A stretch of 64,000 bases of DNA from Mycolicibacterium grossiae. Lineage in GTDB: Bacteria; Actinomycetota; Actinomycetes; Mycobacteriales; Mycobacteriaceae. How positions within the stretch are numbered: position 1 is the stretch's first letter; each line of letters starts with the position of its first letter. The notes beneath the pieces are model-generated. The model searched no databases and was not told the DNA's origin. It was given only the letters and a program-made list of their open reading frames with translations. Below, piece by piece: positions 43,162 to 51,688 of the stretch. The translations under genes were made by a program, and so were the position numbers. Location of the stretch: the NCBI RefSeq assembly GCF_008329645.1, contig NZ_CP043474.1, positions 3,844,001 to 3,908,000 on the forward strand, read 5' to 3'.

Positions 43162-45333
43162 TCACCACCAGCCGGTGATCGCGGCGATCTGGCGGCCCAA
43201 CTCGGGGGTCATGGTGCGCATGTAGGTGGTCGTGAAGTGATGGGAATCGTGATAGATCAACACATTTCCCTCCACGGCACGACAGTAGTCCTCCCGGCAG
43301 ACCGCGTCGCTCATGTCGATCGGCTTCAGCAGCGGAAACTGGGCGACGAAGTCCAGGGTGGGGTTGCGGTCGGACAGTACCTTGGAGCGCTCGATGCCGC
43401 AGGAGATGGCGTCGCCGCCGCCGGCGAGGCAGTCGGTCGGGAAGAACGGTTCGCCGTCGCGCACCAGCCACGGGGTGTCGCGCATCGCGAGCACCGGGAT
43501 GCCGGCGTCGGAGAATTCCTGCCAGACGCCGACGTAGGTGCCGGGCATGACGTCGCCGTCCTTGATGTTCCACGGCCGGGTGGAGGTGGTGAAGACGTAG
43601 TCCGGGTGGTCGCCGAGGATGCGCGGCATCACCTTCTGGTTCCAGTCGTGGCACTTGGGATAGGGCCGGTTGTCGCCCATCACCAACGGCTTCTCCTCGG
43701 TGGTGAGCGGGCAGCCCATCTTGAGGTAGGTCACCACCTTGAAACCGTGTGCGCGGCCGAGGAGGTCCAGTGCCGTCAGCCAGTGTTCGGCGTGCGAGCC
43801 GCCGGCCAGGGCGATCACCCGCCGCGCGGACTTGTCGCCGTAGGCACAGCTGACGATGCCGGTGTCGTCGAAGTCGCCGATGCACCCGTCCAACGTGCTC
43901 TGCGGCAGGTCGTCCTTGGCCTCGAGGACGGTCGGGCGCATCGGCAGCTGGGGGACGCGCGCCCCGTTGACGAGCGCGCGGGCGCCCGGATAGTCGCGCG
44001 GTGACAGCCCGGAGAGTTCCTTGCCGTTGGCGCGCTGAATCGTCACGTGCTCGCGCCAGGTGAAGCTCGTCGCGGTCAGCGCGACGCCGAGCAGCGTGAC
44101 GATGGACCCGAGCACGATCGTCGGGCGGCGCAGTCGCCGCCGCAGCGGCGCCCGGACCGTGGGCTTGCGGGCGACCGGGGTGCGCAACCGCAGCGGCTCC
44201 TCGACGAAGCGCATCGTCAGCCACGCGAGCACGCCGGAGACCAGAAGGATGATCGAGCCCTCGAGCAGGTTCGCGGACTTGTGCCCGCTGTAGGCCAGCC
44301 AGAAGATGAGCAGCGGCCAGTGCCACAGGTACAGCGCGTACGCCATCGAGCCCAGCGAGACGAACGGCCGCGTGGCCAGGAGGCGGTTCGGCAGCGGCAT
44401 GCGGTCGGTCCGCAGGTGCGGGTCGGCGGCCCGGTTGGCGGCGCTGAGGATGAACAGGATCGTGGCGCCCACCGGCACCAGCGCCCAGGGCCCGGGGAAT
44501 TCCTTGACGCCGTCGAGGAAGGCGCCGCAGGACAGGATCGCGGCGAGCGCGACGACCGAGACCACGGTGCGTAGCCACATCGGCCACCGCACGTAGGGCA
44601 CCACGGCTCCTGCCAGCGCTCCGAGGAGCAGCTCCCAGGCGCGGGCGAAGCTGTCGTAGTAGGCGGTGGCCTGGTCCTCGGAGTGCGCGTGGATGGCGTA
44701 GACGAACGACGCGACGATCAGCGCGGTGAGCAGGACGATCAGCGCGGCGCGGGTGAACCGGCCGAGCAGCCGGCGGAACAGCAGCGCGAAGCCGAACACC
44801 AGCAGCAGGAAGGAGAGGTAGAACTGGCCCTGCACCGACATCGACCAGATGTGCTGCAGCGGGCTGACGGCCTCGCCGGCGCGCAGGTAGTCCGCCGCGG
44901 TGTTCGCCAGCTCCCAGTTCTGGAAGTAGCCGAGGCTGGCCAGGCTCTGGTCGGCGAACGCCTCCCACCGTGTCTCGGGCTGGATGAGGATGGTCAGCAC
45001 GGCCGCCACCGCCAGCACCACCACCAGTGCCGGCAGCAGGCGCCGGACGAGGCGGCGGATCTCGGGCAGCGGCGCCAGCGAGGCGGTCGGGCTGAGCGCG
45101 GCCCGCAGCAGACGGCCGCCGAAGAAGAAGCCCGACAGCGCGAGGAACACGTCCACGCCGCCGGAGACCCTGCCGAACCACACGTGGAAGACGGCCACCA
45201 GGGCGATCGCGATGCCGCGCAGCCCGTCGAGGTCGTGGCGGTAGAAACCGGACGACCGCGTACCCAGGGCGGCGGGCGGCGTCGGCCCGGCTGCGGTGCG
45301 CGATGCCGTCCGGGGTGGGGCGGGGGTCAGCAT
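43162..45333 (-). CDS. AT3-SGNH fusion acyltransferase (OafA-like)
   Basis: 723 residues from ATG 45333. The N-terminal two-thirds is an acyltransferase-3 membrane domain with about ten helices (HDLDGLRGIAIALVAVFHVW carries its conserved His). A C-terminal periplasmic SGNH hydrolase-like domain follows, with Ser in VIALAGGSHAEHW and the Asp/His pair in YHDSHHF. Such fusions acetylate or acylate surface sugars and peptidoglycan outside the membrane. It heads the treXYZ transcript, suggesting a trehalose-derived or related glycan as substrate. A TAGATT box (45350-45345) gives a leader of about 5 nt. Confidence 0.87.
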   Translation of the reverse strand: MLTPAPPRTASRTAAGPTPPAALGTRSSGFYRHDLDGLRGIAIALVAVFHVWFGRVSGGVDVFLALSGFFFGGRLLRAALSPTASLAPLPEIRRLVRRLLPALVVVLAVAAVLTILIQPETRWEAFADQSLASLGYFQNWELANTAADYLRAGEAVSPLQHIWSMSVQGQFYLSFLLLVFGFALLFRRLLGRFTRAALIVLLTALIVASFVYAIHAHSEDQATAYYDSFARAWELLLGALAGAVVPYVRWPMWLRTVVSVVALAAILSCGAFLDGVKEFPGPWALVPVGATILFILSAANRAADPHLRTDRMPLPNRLLATRPFVSLGSMAYALYLWHWPLLIFWLAYSGHKSANLLEGSIILLVSGVLAWLTMRFVEEPLRLRTPVARKPTVRAPLRRRLRRPTIVLGSIVTLLGVALTATSFTWREHVTIQRANGKELSGLSPRDYPGARALVNGARVPQLPMRPTVLEAKDDLPQSTLDGCIGDFDDTGIVSCAYGDKSARRVIALAGGSHAEHWLTALDLLGRAHGFKVVTYLKMGCPLTTEEKPLVMGDNRPYPKCHDWNQKVMPRILGDHPDYVFTTSTRPWNIKDGDVMPGTYVGVWQEFSDAGIPVLAMRDTPWLVRDGEPFFPTDCLAGGGDAISCGIERSKVLSDRNPTLDFVAQFPLLKPIDMSDAVCREDYCRAVEGNVLIYHDSHHFTTTYMRTMTPELGRQIAAITGWW

Positions 45334-45423
45334 GATCGACGGACAATCTACCGTGCGCGGATGGTCGGCCTCCTGTGAAGGAACGCCGGTCCAGCTGCCG
45401 TCCCCCGCGCGAGAGGAGCCCCG

Positions 45424-46716
45424 GTGCCCGCGTTGACGCCCGCCGAGATCGCCGCGATCGACGCGGCTCACGTCTGGCATCCCTACAGCACGATCGGGGT
45501 GGACGCGATGCCGCCGGTGGTGGCGACGGCGGCGCGCGGCGTGCGGATCACGGTCGACCGCGACGGCGTGCCGACCGACGTCATCGACGCGATGAGTTCG
45601 TGGTGGACGGCCATCCACGGGCACGGCCACCCGGTGCTGGACGCCGCGATCATGGGGCAGCTGGCGACGCTCAACCACGTGATGTTCGGCGGCCTCACCC
45701 ACGAACCCGCGGCGCGGTTGGCGCAGCTGCTGGTCGAGATCACGCCCGCCGGGCTGGACACCGTGTTCTTCAGTGACTCGGGTTCGGTGGCGGTCGAGGT
45801 GGCCGCCAAGATGGCGCTGCAGTACCAGCTGGCGCGCGGTCGGTCCGGGCGACGGCACCTGATGACGTGGCGCGGCGGCTACCACGGCGACACCTTCACC
45901 CCGATGAGCGTGTGCGACCCGGACGGCGGCATGCACTCGCTGTGGCGCGGCGTGCTGGTGCCGCAGGTGTTCGCACCCCAGGTCCCGACCGAGTACGACC
46001 CGGCCTACGCCGAGGCGTTCGCGCGCCAGCTGGCCGACCACGCCGACGAGGTCGCTGCGGTCATCGTCGAGCCGGTGGTGCAGGGCGCGGGCGGGATGCG
46101 GTTCCACGACCCGCGCTACCTGGCCGACCTCCGGGCGGCCTGCAGCGACCACGACGTGCTGCTGATCTTCGACGAGATCGCCACGGGCTTCGGCCGCACC
46201 GGCGCCTTGTTCGCCGCCGACCTCGCCGGGGTGTCGCCGGACGTGATGTGCGTCGGCAAGGCGCTGACGGGCGGCTACCTCACGCTCGCGGCGACGCTGT
46301 GCAGCGCGGACGTCGCCGAGACCATCAGCACCGGCGAGGCGGGGGCGCTGATGCACGGGCCGACGTTCATGGCGAACGCGCTGGCGTGCGCGGTGTCCGT
46401 CGCGTCGGTGGAACTGCTGCTCGCCAACGACTGGCGCACCCGGGTCGCGGGGATCGAGGCCGGCCTGCGGTCGAGCCTGGCCCCGGCACGCGACCTGGCC
46501 GGGGTGGCCGACGTGCGGGTGCTGGGGGCGATCGGCGTGCTCGAGATGGCCGCACCGGTCGACATGGCGGTCGCGACGCGGACCGCGCTCGACCACGGGC
46601 TGTGGCTGCGGCCGTTCCGCAACCTGGTGTACGCGATGCCGCCGTTCGTCTGCACGCCCGAGGAGGTCGAGGCGATCGGGTCCGGCATGGTGGCCGTCGC
46701 GCGTGCATTAACCTGA
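45424..46716 (+). CDS. bioA: Adenosylmethionine-8-amino-7-oxononanoate aminotransferase
   Basis: 430 residues from GTG 45424 with GAGAGGAG just upstream. Class III aminotransferase motifs: HVWHPYSTIGVDAMPP at the start, SSWWTAIHGHGHPVLD, DEIATGFGRTGALFA and the PLP lysine in CVGKALTGGYLTL (Lys279). It converts KAPA to DAPA with SAM as amino donor. Its stop codon lies inside the BioQ-type operator before bioF, so bioF may be controlled separately. Confidence 0.96.
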   Translation: MPALTPAEIAAIDAAHVWHPYSTIGVDAMPPVVATAARGVRITVDRDGVPTDVIDAMSSWWTAIHGHGHPVLDAAIMGQLATLNHVMFGGLTHEPAARLAQLLVEITPAGLDTVFFSDSGSVAVEVAAKMALQYQLARGRSGRRHLMTWRGGYHGDTFTPMSVCDPDGGMHSLWRGVLVPQVFAPQVPTEYDPAYAEAFARQLADHADEVAAVIVEPVVQGAGGMRFHDPRYLADLRAACSDHDVLLIFDEIATGFGRTGALFAADLAGVSPDVMCVGKALTGGYLTLAATLCSADVAETISTGEAGALMHGPTFMANALACAVSVASVELLLANDWRTRVAGIEAGLRSSLAPARDLAGVADVRVLGAIGVLEMAAPVDMAVATRTALDHGLWLRPFRNLVYAMPPFVCTPEEVEAIGSGMVAVARALT

Positions 46717-46726
46717 ACGGTGTTCA
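46714..46726. promoter_or_regulatory. BioQ-type operator before bioF
   Basis: TGAAC-GGT-GTTCA is a perfect five-base inverted repeat of the BioQ form known in corynebacteria and mycobacteria (TGAAC-N3-GTT). It overlaps the bioA stop and lies after a CATTAA -10-like box (46706-46711). Confidence 0.8.
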
Positions 46727-46755
46727 AGTCGATCCTCGACGTGGGAGGTCCACCG

Positions 46756-47907
46756 GTGACGCGCACGGATCTCGCTGACCCCCTGGCCTGGCTCGCCGAC
46801 GTCGCCGAACGGCGCCGCGCCGCCGGACTGCGCCGCTCGCTGCGGGCACGCCCGCCGGTGGGAACCGAACTCGACCTCGCGTCCAACGACTACCTCGGCC
46901 TGTCCACGCACCCGGCCGTCCTCGACGGCGCCGTGGACGCCGTCCGCACCTGGGGCGCGGGCTCGACCGGGTCGCGCCTCGTCACCGGCAACACCGAGCT
47001 GCACGAGGGCTTCGAGTCGGCACTCGCCGACTTCGTCGGCGCGGAGTCCGCGCTCGTCTTCTCCTCGGGGTACACGGCGAACCTGGGTGCGGTCGTCGCG
47101 CTGAGCGGCCCGGATGCGCTGGTGGTGTCCGACGCCTACACCCATGCCTCGCTGGTCGACGCCTGCCGGCTGTCCCGCGCGCGGGTCCGGGTGACGCCGC
47201 ACCGGAACGTCGACGCGATCGACGCCGCGCTCGCCGGGCGCACCGAGGAGCGTGCGGTGGTCCTCACCGACTCGGTGTTCAGCGCCGACGGCGCGCTCGC
47301 GCCGCTGCGTGACATGCACGCCGTGTGCCGCAGGCACGGTGCGCTGCTCGTCGTCGACGAGGCGCACGGCCTCGGGGTGCGCGGTACCGGAGGACGGGGG
47401 CTGCTGCACGAGGTCGGTCTCGCCGGCGCACCCGACGTCGTGATGACCACGACGCTGTCCAAGGCGCTCGGCAGCCAGGGCGGCGTGGTGCTCGGTCCGG
47501 CTGCCGTGCGCGCCCACCTGATCGACGCGGCCCGCCCGTTCATCTTCGACACCGGACTGGCCCCCGCCGCGGTGGGGGCGGCGTGGGCCGCGCTGCGGGT
47601 GCTGGTCGCCGAACCCTGGCGCGCCGACGCCGTCCTCGCGCACGCCGCGACGTTGGCGGCTGCGTCCGGGGTACCGGGCGCGCCCGAGTCGGCCGTCGTG
47701 TCGGTGATCCTGGGGGAGCCCGAGGTCGCCCTTGCGGCCGCCGCCGCGTGCCTCGACCGCGGCCTGCGGGTGGGCTGCTTCCGTCCGCCGACGGTGCCCG
47801 TCGGGACCTCGCGGCTGCGCCTGACCGCACGCGCGTCGCTCGACCCGACCGAACTGGATCTCGCCGCGGCCGTGCTGTCCGACGTGCTGGCGACGGCGCG
47901 CGCGTGA
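46756..47907 (+). CDS. bioF: 8-amino-7-oxononanoate synthase
   Basis: 383 residues from GTG 46756, chosen because GGGAGG lies 7 nt upstream; an in-frame GTG at 46720 overlaps the operator and is less likely. Fold-type I PLP enzyme: DLASNDYLGLSTHP, SGYTANLGAVVAL, VDEAHGLGVRGTGG and the PLP lysine in TLSKALGSQGG (Lys236). It condenses pimeloyl-CoA/ACP with alanine. The stop overlaps bioD (GTGA). Confidence 0.96.
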   Translation: MTRTDLADPLAWLADVAERRRAAGLRRSLRARPPVGTELDLASNDYLGLSTHPAVLDGAVDAVRTWGAGSTGSRLVTGNTELHEGFESALADFVGAESALVFSSGYTANLGAVVALSGPDALVVSDAYTHASLVDACRLSRARVRVTPHRNVDAIDAALAGRTEERAVVLTDSVFSADGALAPLRDMHAVCRRHGALLVVDEAHGLGVRGTGGRGLLHEVGLAGAPDVVMTTTLSKALGSQGGVVLGPAAVRAHLIDAARPFIFDTGLAPAAVGAAWAALRVLVAEPWRADAVLAHAATLAAASGVPGAPESAVVSVILGEPEVALAAAAACLDRGLRVGCFRPPTVPVGTSRLRLTARASLDPTELDLAAAVLSDVLATARA

Positions 47908-48593
47908 GCGTCGTCGTCGTCACGGGCACCGACACCGGGGTCGGCAAGACCGTCGCGACCGCCGCGCTGGCGTGCCACGCCCGGCTCGCCGGGCTCGAGG
48001 TCGCCGTGTGCAAGCCGCTGCAGACCGGCTCGGGTCCGACGCTCACCGAGGGCGACGACGACCTCGCCGAGGTGGCGCGGCTCGCGGGCGTCGCGCACGT
48101 GGTCCGCGGCTGGCGCTACCCGGAACCGTTGGCGCCCAAGGCAGCCGCCGAACGGGCGGGGACGCCGTTGCCCACGCGGGCGGAACTGCGCGAGCTGGTG
48201 CGCTCGGCCGCCGCCCCCGGCAGGCTGCTCGTCGTCGAGGGCGCCGGCGGTCTGCTGGTCGAACTGAGCGCCGACGGCGCGACGCTGCGTGACCTCGCCG
48301 CGGACGTCGGGGCGCCGGTCCTGGTGGTGGCGGCGGCCGGGCTCGGCACGCTCAACCACGCCGCGCTCACCGTCGAGGCCCTCGCCACCCGCGGCGTGGC
48401 GTGCGCAGGCATCGTCGTCGGCAGCTATCCCGCCGAGCCCGGGCCGGCCGAACGGTCGAACCTCGGCGAACTCGCGCGCCTCGCCGCGGTGCGGGCGGTG
48501 CTGCCCGCCGGCGCGGGCGCCCTGTCGCCCGGGGCGTTCGCCGACCTCGCGGCGCCGGCCTTCGAGGCCGACTGGGTGCGGGGTCTGCTGTAG
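47904..48593 (+). CDS. bioD: Dethiobiotin synthetase
   Basis: 229 residues from GTG 47904. The P-loop is TGTDTGVGKT near the N-terminus, with KPLQTGSG and VVEGAGGLLVELSADG as substrate-binding blocks. It carboxylates DAPA to dethiobiotin using ATP. It is translationally coupled to bioF and ends directly against the start of the next gene. Confidence 0.96.
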   Translation: MSVVVVTGTDTGVGKTVATAALACHARLAGLEVAVCKPLQTGSGPTLTEGDDDLAEVARLAGVAHVVRGWRYPEPLAPKAAAERAGTPLPTRAELRELVRSAAAPGRLLVVEGAGGLLVELSADGATLRDLAADVGAPVLVVAAAGLGTLNHAALTVEALATRGVACAGIVVGSYPAEPGPAERSNLGELARLAAVRAVLPAGAGALSPGAFADLAAPAFEADWVRGLL

Positions 48594-49115
48594 ATGGCCC
48601 ACTCCATCGAGCTGACGTTCGACGCGGCGACGGACGCAGCGGTGCGCCGGGAATGGGACGCGCTGGCCGACGCGGGACTACCCAGCCAGGCGCGGCACCG
48701 CTCGCCGACCAACCGGCCGCACGTCACCATGACGGTCGCCGACCACATCGCGCCGAACGTCGACGACGCGCTGCGCGCGGCGGCCTTGGCGCTTCCGTTG
48801 GATTGCCGCCTCGGCGCACCGCTGATCTTCGGCAGGCATGCATTGACCCTCGTCCGGCTCGTCGTGCCGTCCGAGGGGCTGCTCGCCCTGCACCGCCGCC
48901 TCGCCGACCTCGCGGGGCCGCATCAGCGCAGCGGACCGTTCCCGCACGCCCGGCCCGACGAGTGGACCCCGCACGTCACCCTGTGCCGGCGGCTCGCGCC
49001 CGTGGACCTGCCGGCAGCGCTGGCCGTGCTCGGCTCCGACGACGTCCCCGGACGTTTCGCGGGCCTACGGCGCTGGGACGGCGACGCCCGGATCGACACC
49101 GTCATCGCCGGCTGA
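48594..49115 (+). CDS. 2H phosphoesterase / 2'-5' RNA ligase-like protein
   Basis: 173 residues. The two catalytic motifs H-x-[ST] occur as RPHVTMTV and TPHVTLCR, the hallmark of 2H phosphoesterases. ATG 48594 follows the bioD stop without a gap, so it belongs to the bioFD transcript although no biotin role is known. The final 51 bp are antisense to the end of bioQ. Confidence 0.83.
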   Translation: MAHSIELTFDAATDAAVRREWDALADAGLPSQARHRSPTNRPHVTMTVADHIAPNVDDALRAAALALPLDCRLGAPLIFGRHALTLVRLVVPSEGLLALHRRLADLAGPHQRSGPFPHARPDEWTPHVTLCRRLAPVDLPAALAVLGSDDVPGRFAGLRRWDGDARIDTVIAG

Positions 49116-49697
49116 CGAGCGTTGCGCGGCCATGCCGTCGACCAGGAGCTTCAGGCCGAAGCCGAAGCGGCCGTTGGGATTCGACGTCAGCAGCGACTGA
49201 TCGGCGGGCAGCGCGCCTGCGGCGTCCCACTGCAGGCGGGACTGCTCGTCGGCGGTGAAACCGAGGACGTAGTAGACCACCGTGCGCGCCGCCAGTTCCG
49301 CGGCCGTCGCGTCGAAGCCGGCGTCGGTCGCGGCGGCGACCAGCTCGGCGACGATCTCGCGCAGCGCCCGGGAGGTGTCCGACGCGAAGGTGGCGCTCAC
49401 CAGCTCGGCCCCGTCGGTCGAGGACAGCAGCGCCTCGCGCAGGGCGGTCCCGGTCGCGAGGATGCGCTCGGACCACCGCGTCCCGGGGGTGGGGCGGACG
49501 GCGGTGCCCAGGATGCGGTCCGCGACCGCGCCGAGCAGCTCCTGCTTGTCGGAGAAGTGCCAGTACAGGGCGCCCGGGGTGACGCCCAGCTCGCGGGCGA
49601 GACGGCGCATGGTCAGGTCGCCGATCCCGTACTCGTCGAGCAGGTGCGCGGCGGTGTCGACGACTTCGGACCGGGCGTGGCGGCGGTGCTGCTGCAC
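49065..49697 (-). CDS. bioQ: TetR-family biotin repressor BioQ
   Basis: 210 residues from GTG 49697. The HTH is LTMRRLARELGVTPGALYWHF; the ligand domain follows. In M. smegmatis and C. glutamicum a divergent TetR protein at this place, BioQ, represses biotin genes through TGAAC-N3-GTT sites, and two such sites are present here. TAGGAT (49709-49704) lies 6 nt before GTG, so the message is leaderless and the operator covers its -10. Confidence 0.88.
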   Translation of the reverse strand: MQQHRRHARSEVVDTAAHLLDEYGIGDLTMRRLARELGVTPGALYWHFSDKQELLGAVADRILGTAVRPTPGTRWSERILATGTALREALLSSTDGAELVSATFASDTSRALREIVAELVAAATDAGFDATAAELAARTVVYYVLGFTADEQSRLQWDAAGALPADQSLLTSNPNGRFGFGLKLLVDGMAAQRSSAGDDGVDPGVAVPAP

Positions 49698-49707
49698 GCC
49701 TGTATCC

Positions 49708-49720
49708 TAAACACCGTTCA
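49708..49720. promoter_or_regulatory. BioQ-type operator between bioQ and bioB
   Basis: TAAAC-ACC-GTTCA is the same site as before bioF on the other strand, with one change. It overlaps the bioQ -10 box and lies just downstream of a TGTATCCT-like -10 for bioB, so one bound protein can block both genes. Confidence 0.8.
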
Positions 49721-49745
49721 AGTCGGATGTCAGGAGGAGTGCCAG

Positions 49746-50780
49746 GTGACGCAAGCGGCGACCGCGGACGCGAAGAGCGACGACGCGCAGGACGTGTTGG
49801 CACTGGCCCGCGAGCAGGTGCTCGAGCAGGGCCGAGGACTGGACCAGCAGCAGGTCCTCGCGGTGCTCCAGCTGCCCGACGACCGCCTCCCCGAGCTGCT
49901 CGCCCTCGCCCACGACGTCCGCATGAAGTGGTGCGGCCCGGAGGTCGAGGTCGAGGGCATCATCAGCCTCAAGACCGGTGGCTGCCCCGAGGACTGCCAC
50001 TTCTGCTCGCAGTCCGGGCTGTTCGCCTCGCCGGTGCGCAGCGCGTGGCTCGACATCCCCAGCCTCGTCGAGGCCGCCAAGCAGACCGCCAAGTCCGGCG
50101 CCACCGAGTTCTGCATCGTCGCCGCCGTGCGCGGCCCCGACGAGCGACTGCTCGCGCAGGTCGCCGCGGGCATCGAGGCGATCCGCAACGAGGTCGACAT
50201 CCAGATCGCCTGCTCGCTGGGCATGCTGACCCAGGAGCAGGTCGACCGGCTCAAGGACATGGGCGTCCACCGTTACAACCACAACCTCGAGACGGCGCGC
50301 TCGTTCTTCACCAACGTCGTCACCACGCACTCCTGGGAGGAGCGCTGGGGAACGCTGGAGATGGTCCGCGAAGCCGGCATGGAGGTCTGCTGCGGCGGCA
50401 TCCTCGGCATGGGCGAGACCCTGGAGCAGCGTGCCGAGTTCGCGGCGAACCTCGCCGAACTCGATCCGCACGAGGTGCCGCTGAACTTCCTGAACCCGCG
50501 GCCCGGCACGCCGTTCGGCGACCTCGAGGTGCTGCCGGCGTCGGAGGCGCTCAAGGCCGTCGCCGCCTTCCGGCTGGCGCTGCCGCGCACCATGCTCCGC
50601 TTCGCGGGCGGCCGGGAGATCACCCTCGGCGACCTCGGCGCCAAGCAGGGCATCCTCGGCGGCATCAACGCCGTCATCGTCGGCAACTACCTAACCACGC
50701 TGGGCCGCCCCGCCGAGGCGGACCTGGAGCTGCTCGACGATCTGCAGATGCCGATCAAGGCCCTCAACGCCAGCCTGTAG
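49746..50780 (+). CDS. bioB: Biotin synthase
   Basis: 344 residues from GTG 49746 with AGGAGGAG 6 nt upstream. The radical-SAM CxxxCxxC is GGCPEDCHFCSQ (Cys80, Cys84, Cys87); further cysteines in IACSLGML and EVCCGGILGMGE support the auxiliary [2Fe-2S] cluster. It inserts sulfur into dethiobiotin. It is followed by BsaP, the small protein mycobacterial BioB needs for activity. Confidence 0.97.
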   Translation: MTQAATADAKSDDAQDVLALAREQVLEQGRGLDQQQVLAVLQLPDDRLPELLALAHDVRMKWCGPEVEVEGIISLKTGGCPEDCHFCSQSGLFASPVRSAWLDIPSLVEAAKQTAKSGATEFCIVAAVRGPDERLLAQVAAGIEAIRNEVDIQIACSLGMLTQEQVDRLKDMGVHRYNHNLETARSFFTNVVTTHSWEERWGTLEMVREAGMEVCCGGILGMGETLEQRAEFAANLAELDPHEVPLNFLNPRPGTPFGDLEVLPASEALKAVAAFRLALPRTMLRFAGGREITLGDLGAKQGILGGINAVIVGNYLTTLGRPAEADLELLDDLQMPIKALNASL

Positions 50781-50787
50781 GACGACG

Positions 50788-50985
50788 ATGTCGGAGCGGT
50801 TCAACGTCTACACCGGTGCCCCGGAGGGCGGTGCCACGCCGGCCGCCGCACTGCTCGGTCTGGAGCCGCCGCGGTTCTGCGCGGACTGCGGCCGGCGCAT
50901 GATCGTGCAGGTCCGCCCGGACGGCTGGTCGGCACGGTGCTCGCGGCATGGCGACCTGGACTCGAAGGATCTCGAACGACGATGA
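50788..50985 (+). CDS. bsaP: Biotin synthase auxiliary protein
   Basis: 65 residues. The arrangement CADC (Cys31, Cys34) and CSRH (Cys51, His54) gives four possible metal or Fe-S ligands. Its place 7 nt after bioB and its size match the mycobacterial auxiliary protein shown to be required for BioB turnover. Its stop overlaps an ATG (ATGA) that opens a six-codon ORF created by a 17-bp tandem duplication. Confidence 0.88.
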   Translation: MSERFNVYTGAPEGGATPAAALLGLEPPRFCADCGRRMIVQVRPDGWSARCSRHGDLDSKDLERR

Positions 50986-51004
50986 CGCTCGAACGACGAT
51001 GACG
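50971..51004. repeat. 17-bp perfect tandem duplication at the bsaP-DUF2567 junction
   Basis: ctcgaacgacgatgacg occurs at 50971-50987 and again at 50988-51004. Each unit contains an ATGA. The first carries the bsaP stop and the second the start of the next gene. Confidence 0.95.
50982..51002 (+). CDS. 6-codon relay mini-ORF between bsaP and the membrane protein gene
   Basis: ATG at 50982 overlaps the bsaP stop. The frame reads MTLERR and ends in TGA overlapping ATG 50999. It repeats the design seen in the ABC exporter junction: stop-start overlaps at both ends. It probably transmits ribosomes between genes. Confidence 0.35.
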   Translation: MTLERR

Positions 51005-51688
51005 CATGTCGAGCCCATGACGGGCGCACCGGCCGGGCCCCCGCGCGTCTCGCGGCGCCGGGCGGTGGTGACCGTGGTGCTGGGGCTGATCGCTGCCGGG
51101 GCGCTGGCGGGGGCGGCGTGGGCGTGGCTCGCGCCGCCCATCGCGGCGGTCATCGGTCTGACACGTGGCGGCGAGCGCGTGCACGGCTACGTCGGCGACG
51201 CGGCCGATCACCTGTTCCTCGGCGCGTTCCTGCTGCCCGGCCTGGTCAGCGTCGTCGCCGTCGTCGCCACGGCCGTGGTGTGGCGGTGGCGGGCGCACCG
51301 GGGTCCCGCGATGGTGGGTGCGCTGACCGTGGGCGCGCTGGCCGGGACGGCGGTGGCCGCCGGGGTCGGCGCGGCCCTGGCCCGCTGGCGGTGGGGAGCG
51401 GTGGACCTGGCGTCCGCGCCGGTCACGCCGGAGAGCCGGGTGTACTACTTCTTCGAGGCGCCGTCGGTGTTCTTCGGGCACGCGCCGCTGCAGATCGCGG
51501 TGTCGATCGTCTTTCCCGCGGGCATCGCGGCGCTGGCCTACGCGCTGTGCGCGCTGTCCACGCCGCGCGACGACCTCGGTGCCTGGCCGCCGGTGGACAC
51601 GCCGGCCTGGCCGGCGCCGGAGTTCAGCGGTCCAGCAGCGACAGCGGGCGACGTTCCACCCGCCGACCCAGGATCACCTTCGCGCTGA
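50999..51688 (+). CDS. DUF2567-like membrane protein
   Basis: 229 residues from ATG 50999 (MTHVEPMTGAP). Four membrane helices are visible (AVVTVVLGLIAAGALAGAAW at the start), with an extracytoplasmic loop containing IGLTRGGERVHGYVGDAADH. The position after bsaP matches the conserved membrane protein found there in M. tuberculosis. The function is unknown. The last 65 bp overlap the end of the convergent lipase gene. Confidence 0.8.
   Translation: MTHVEPMTGAPAGPPRVSRRRAVVTVVLGLIAAGALAGAAWAWLAPPIAAVIGLTRGGERVHGYVGDAADHLFLGAFLLPGLVSVVAVVATAVVWRWRAHRGPAMVGALTVGALAGTAVAAGVGAALARWRWGAVDLASAPVTPESRVYYFFEAPSVFFGHAPLQIAVSIVFPAGIAALAYALCALSTPRDDLGAWPPVDTPAWPAPEFSGPAATAGDVPPADPGSPSR

Noticed and set aside
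43162..46596. N-terminal extension of the AT3-SGNH protein by more than 400 residues over bioA
   Set aside because: The extra part is antisense to bioA and has no domain; family length and an ATG at 45333 behind a -10-like box fit the shorter protein.
47904..50780. Possible prophage or attachment site in the bioD-bioB interval, as with phiRv1 in M. tuberculosis
   Set aside because: Only the 2H phosphoesterase-like gene and bioQ lie there; no integrase, phage gene or flanking repeat is visible.
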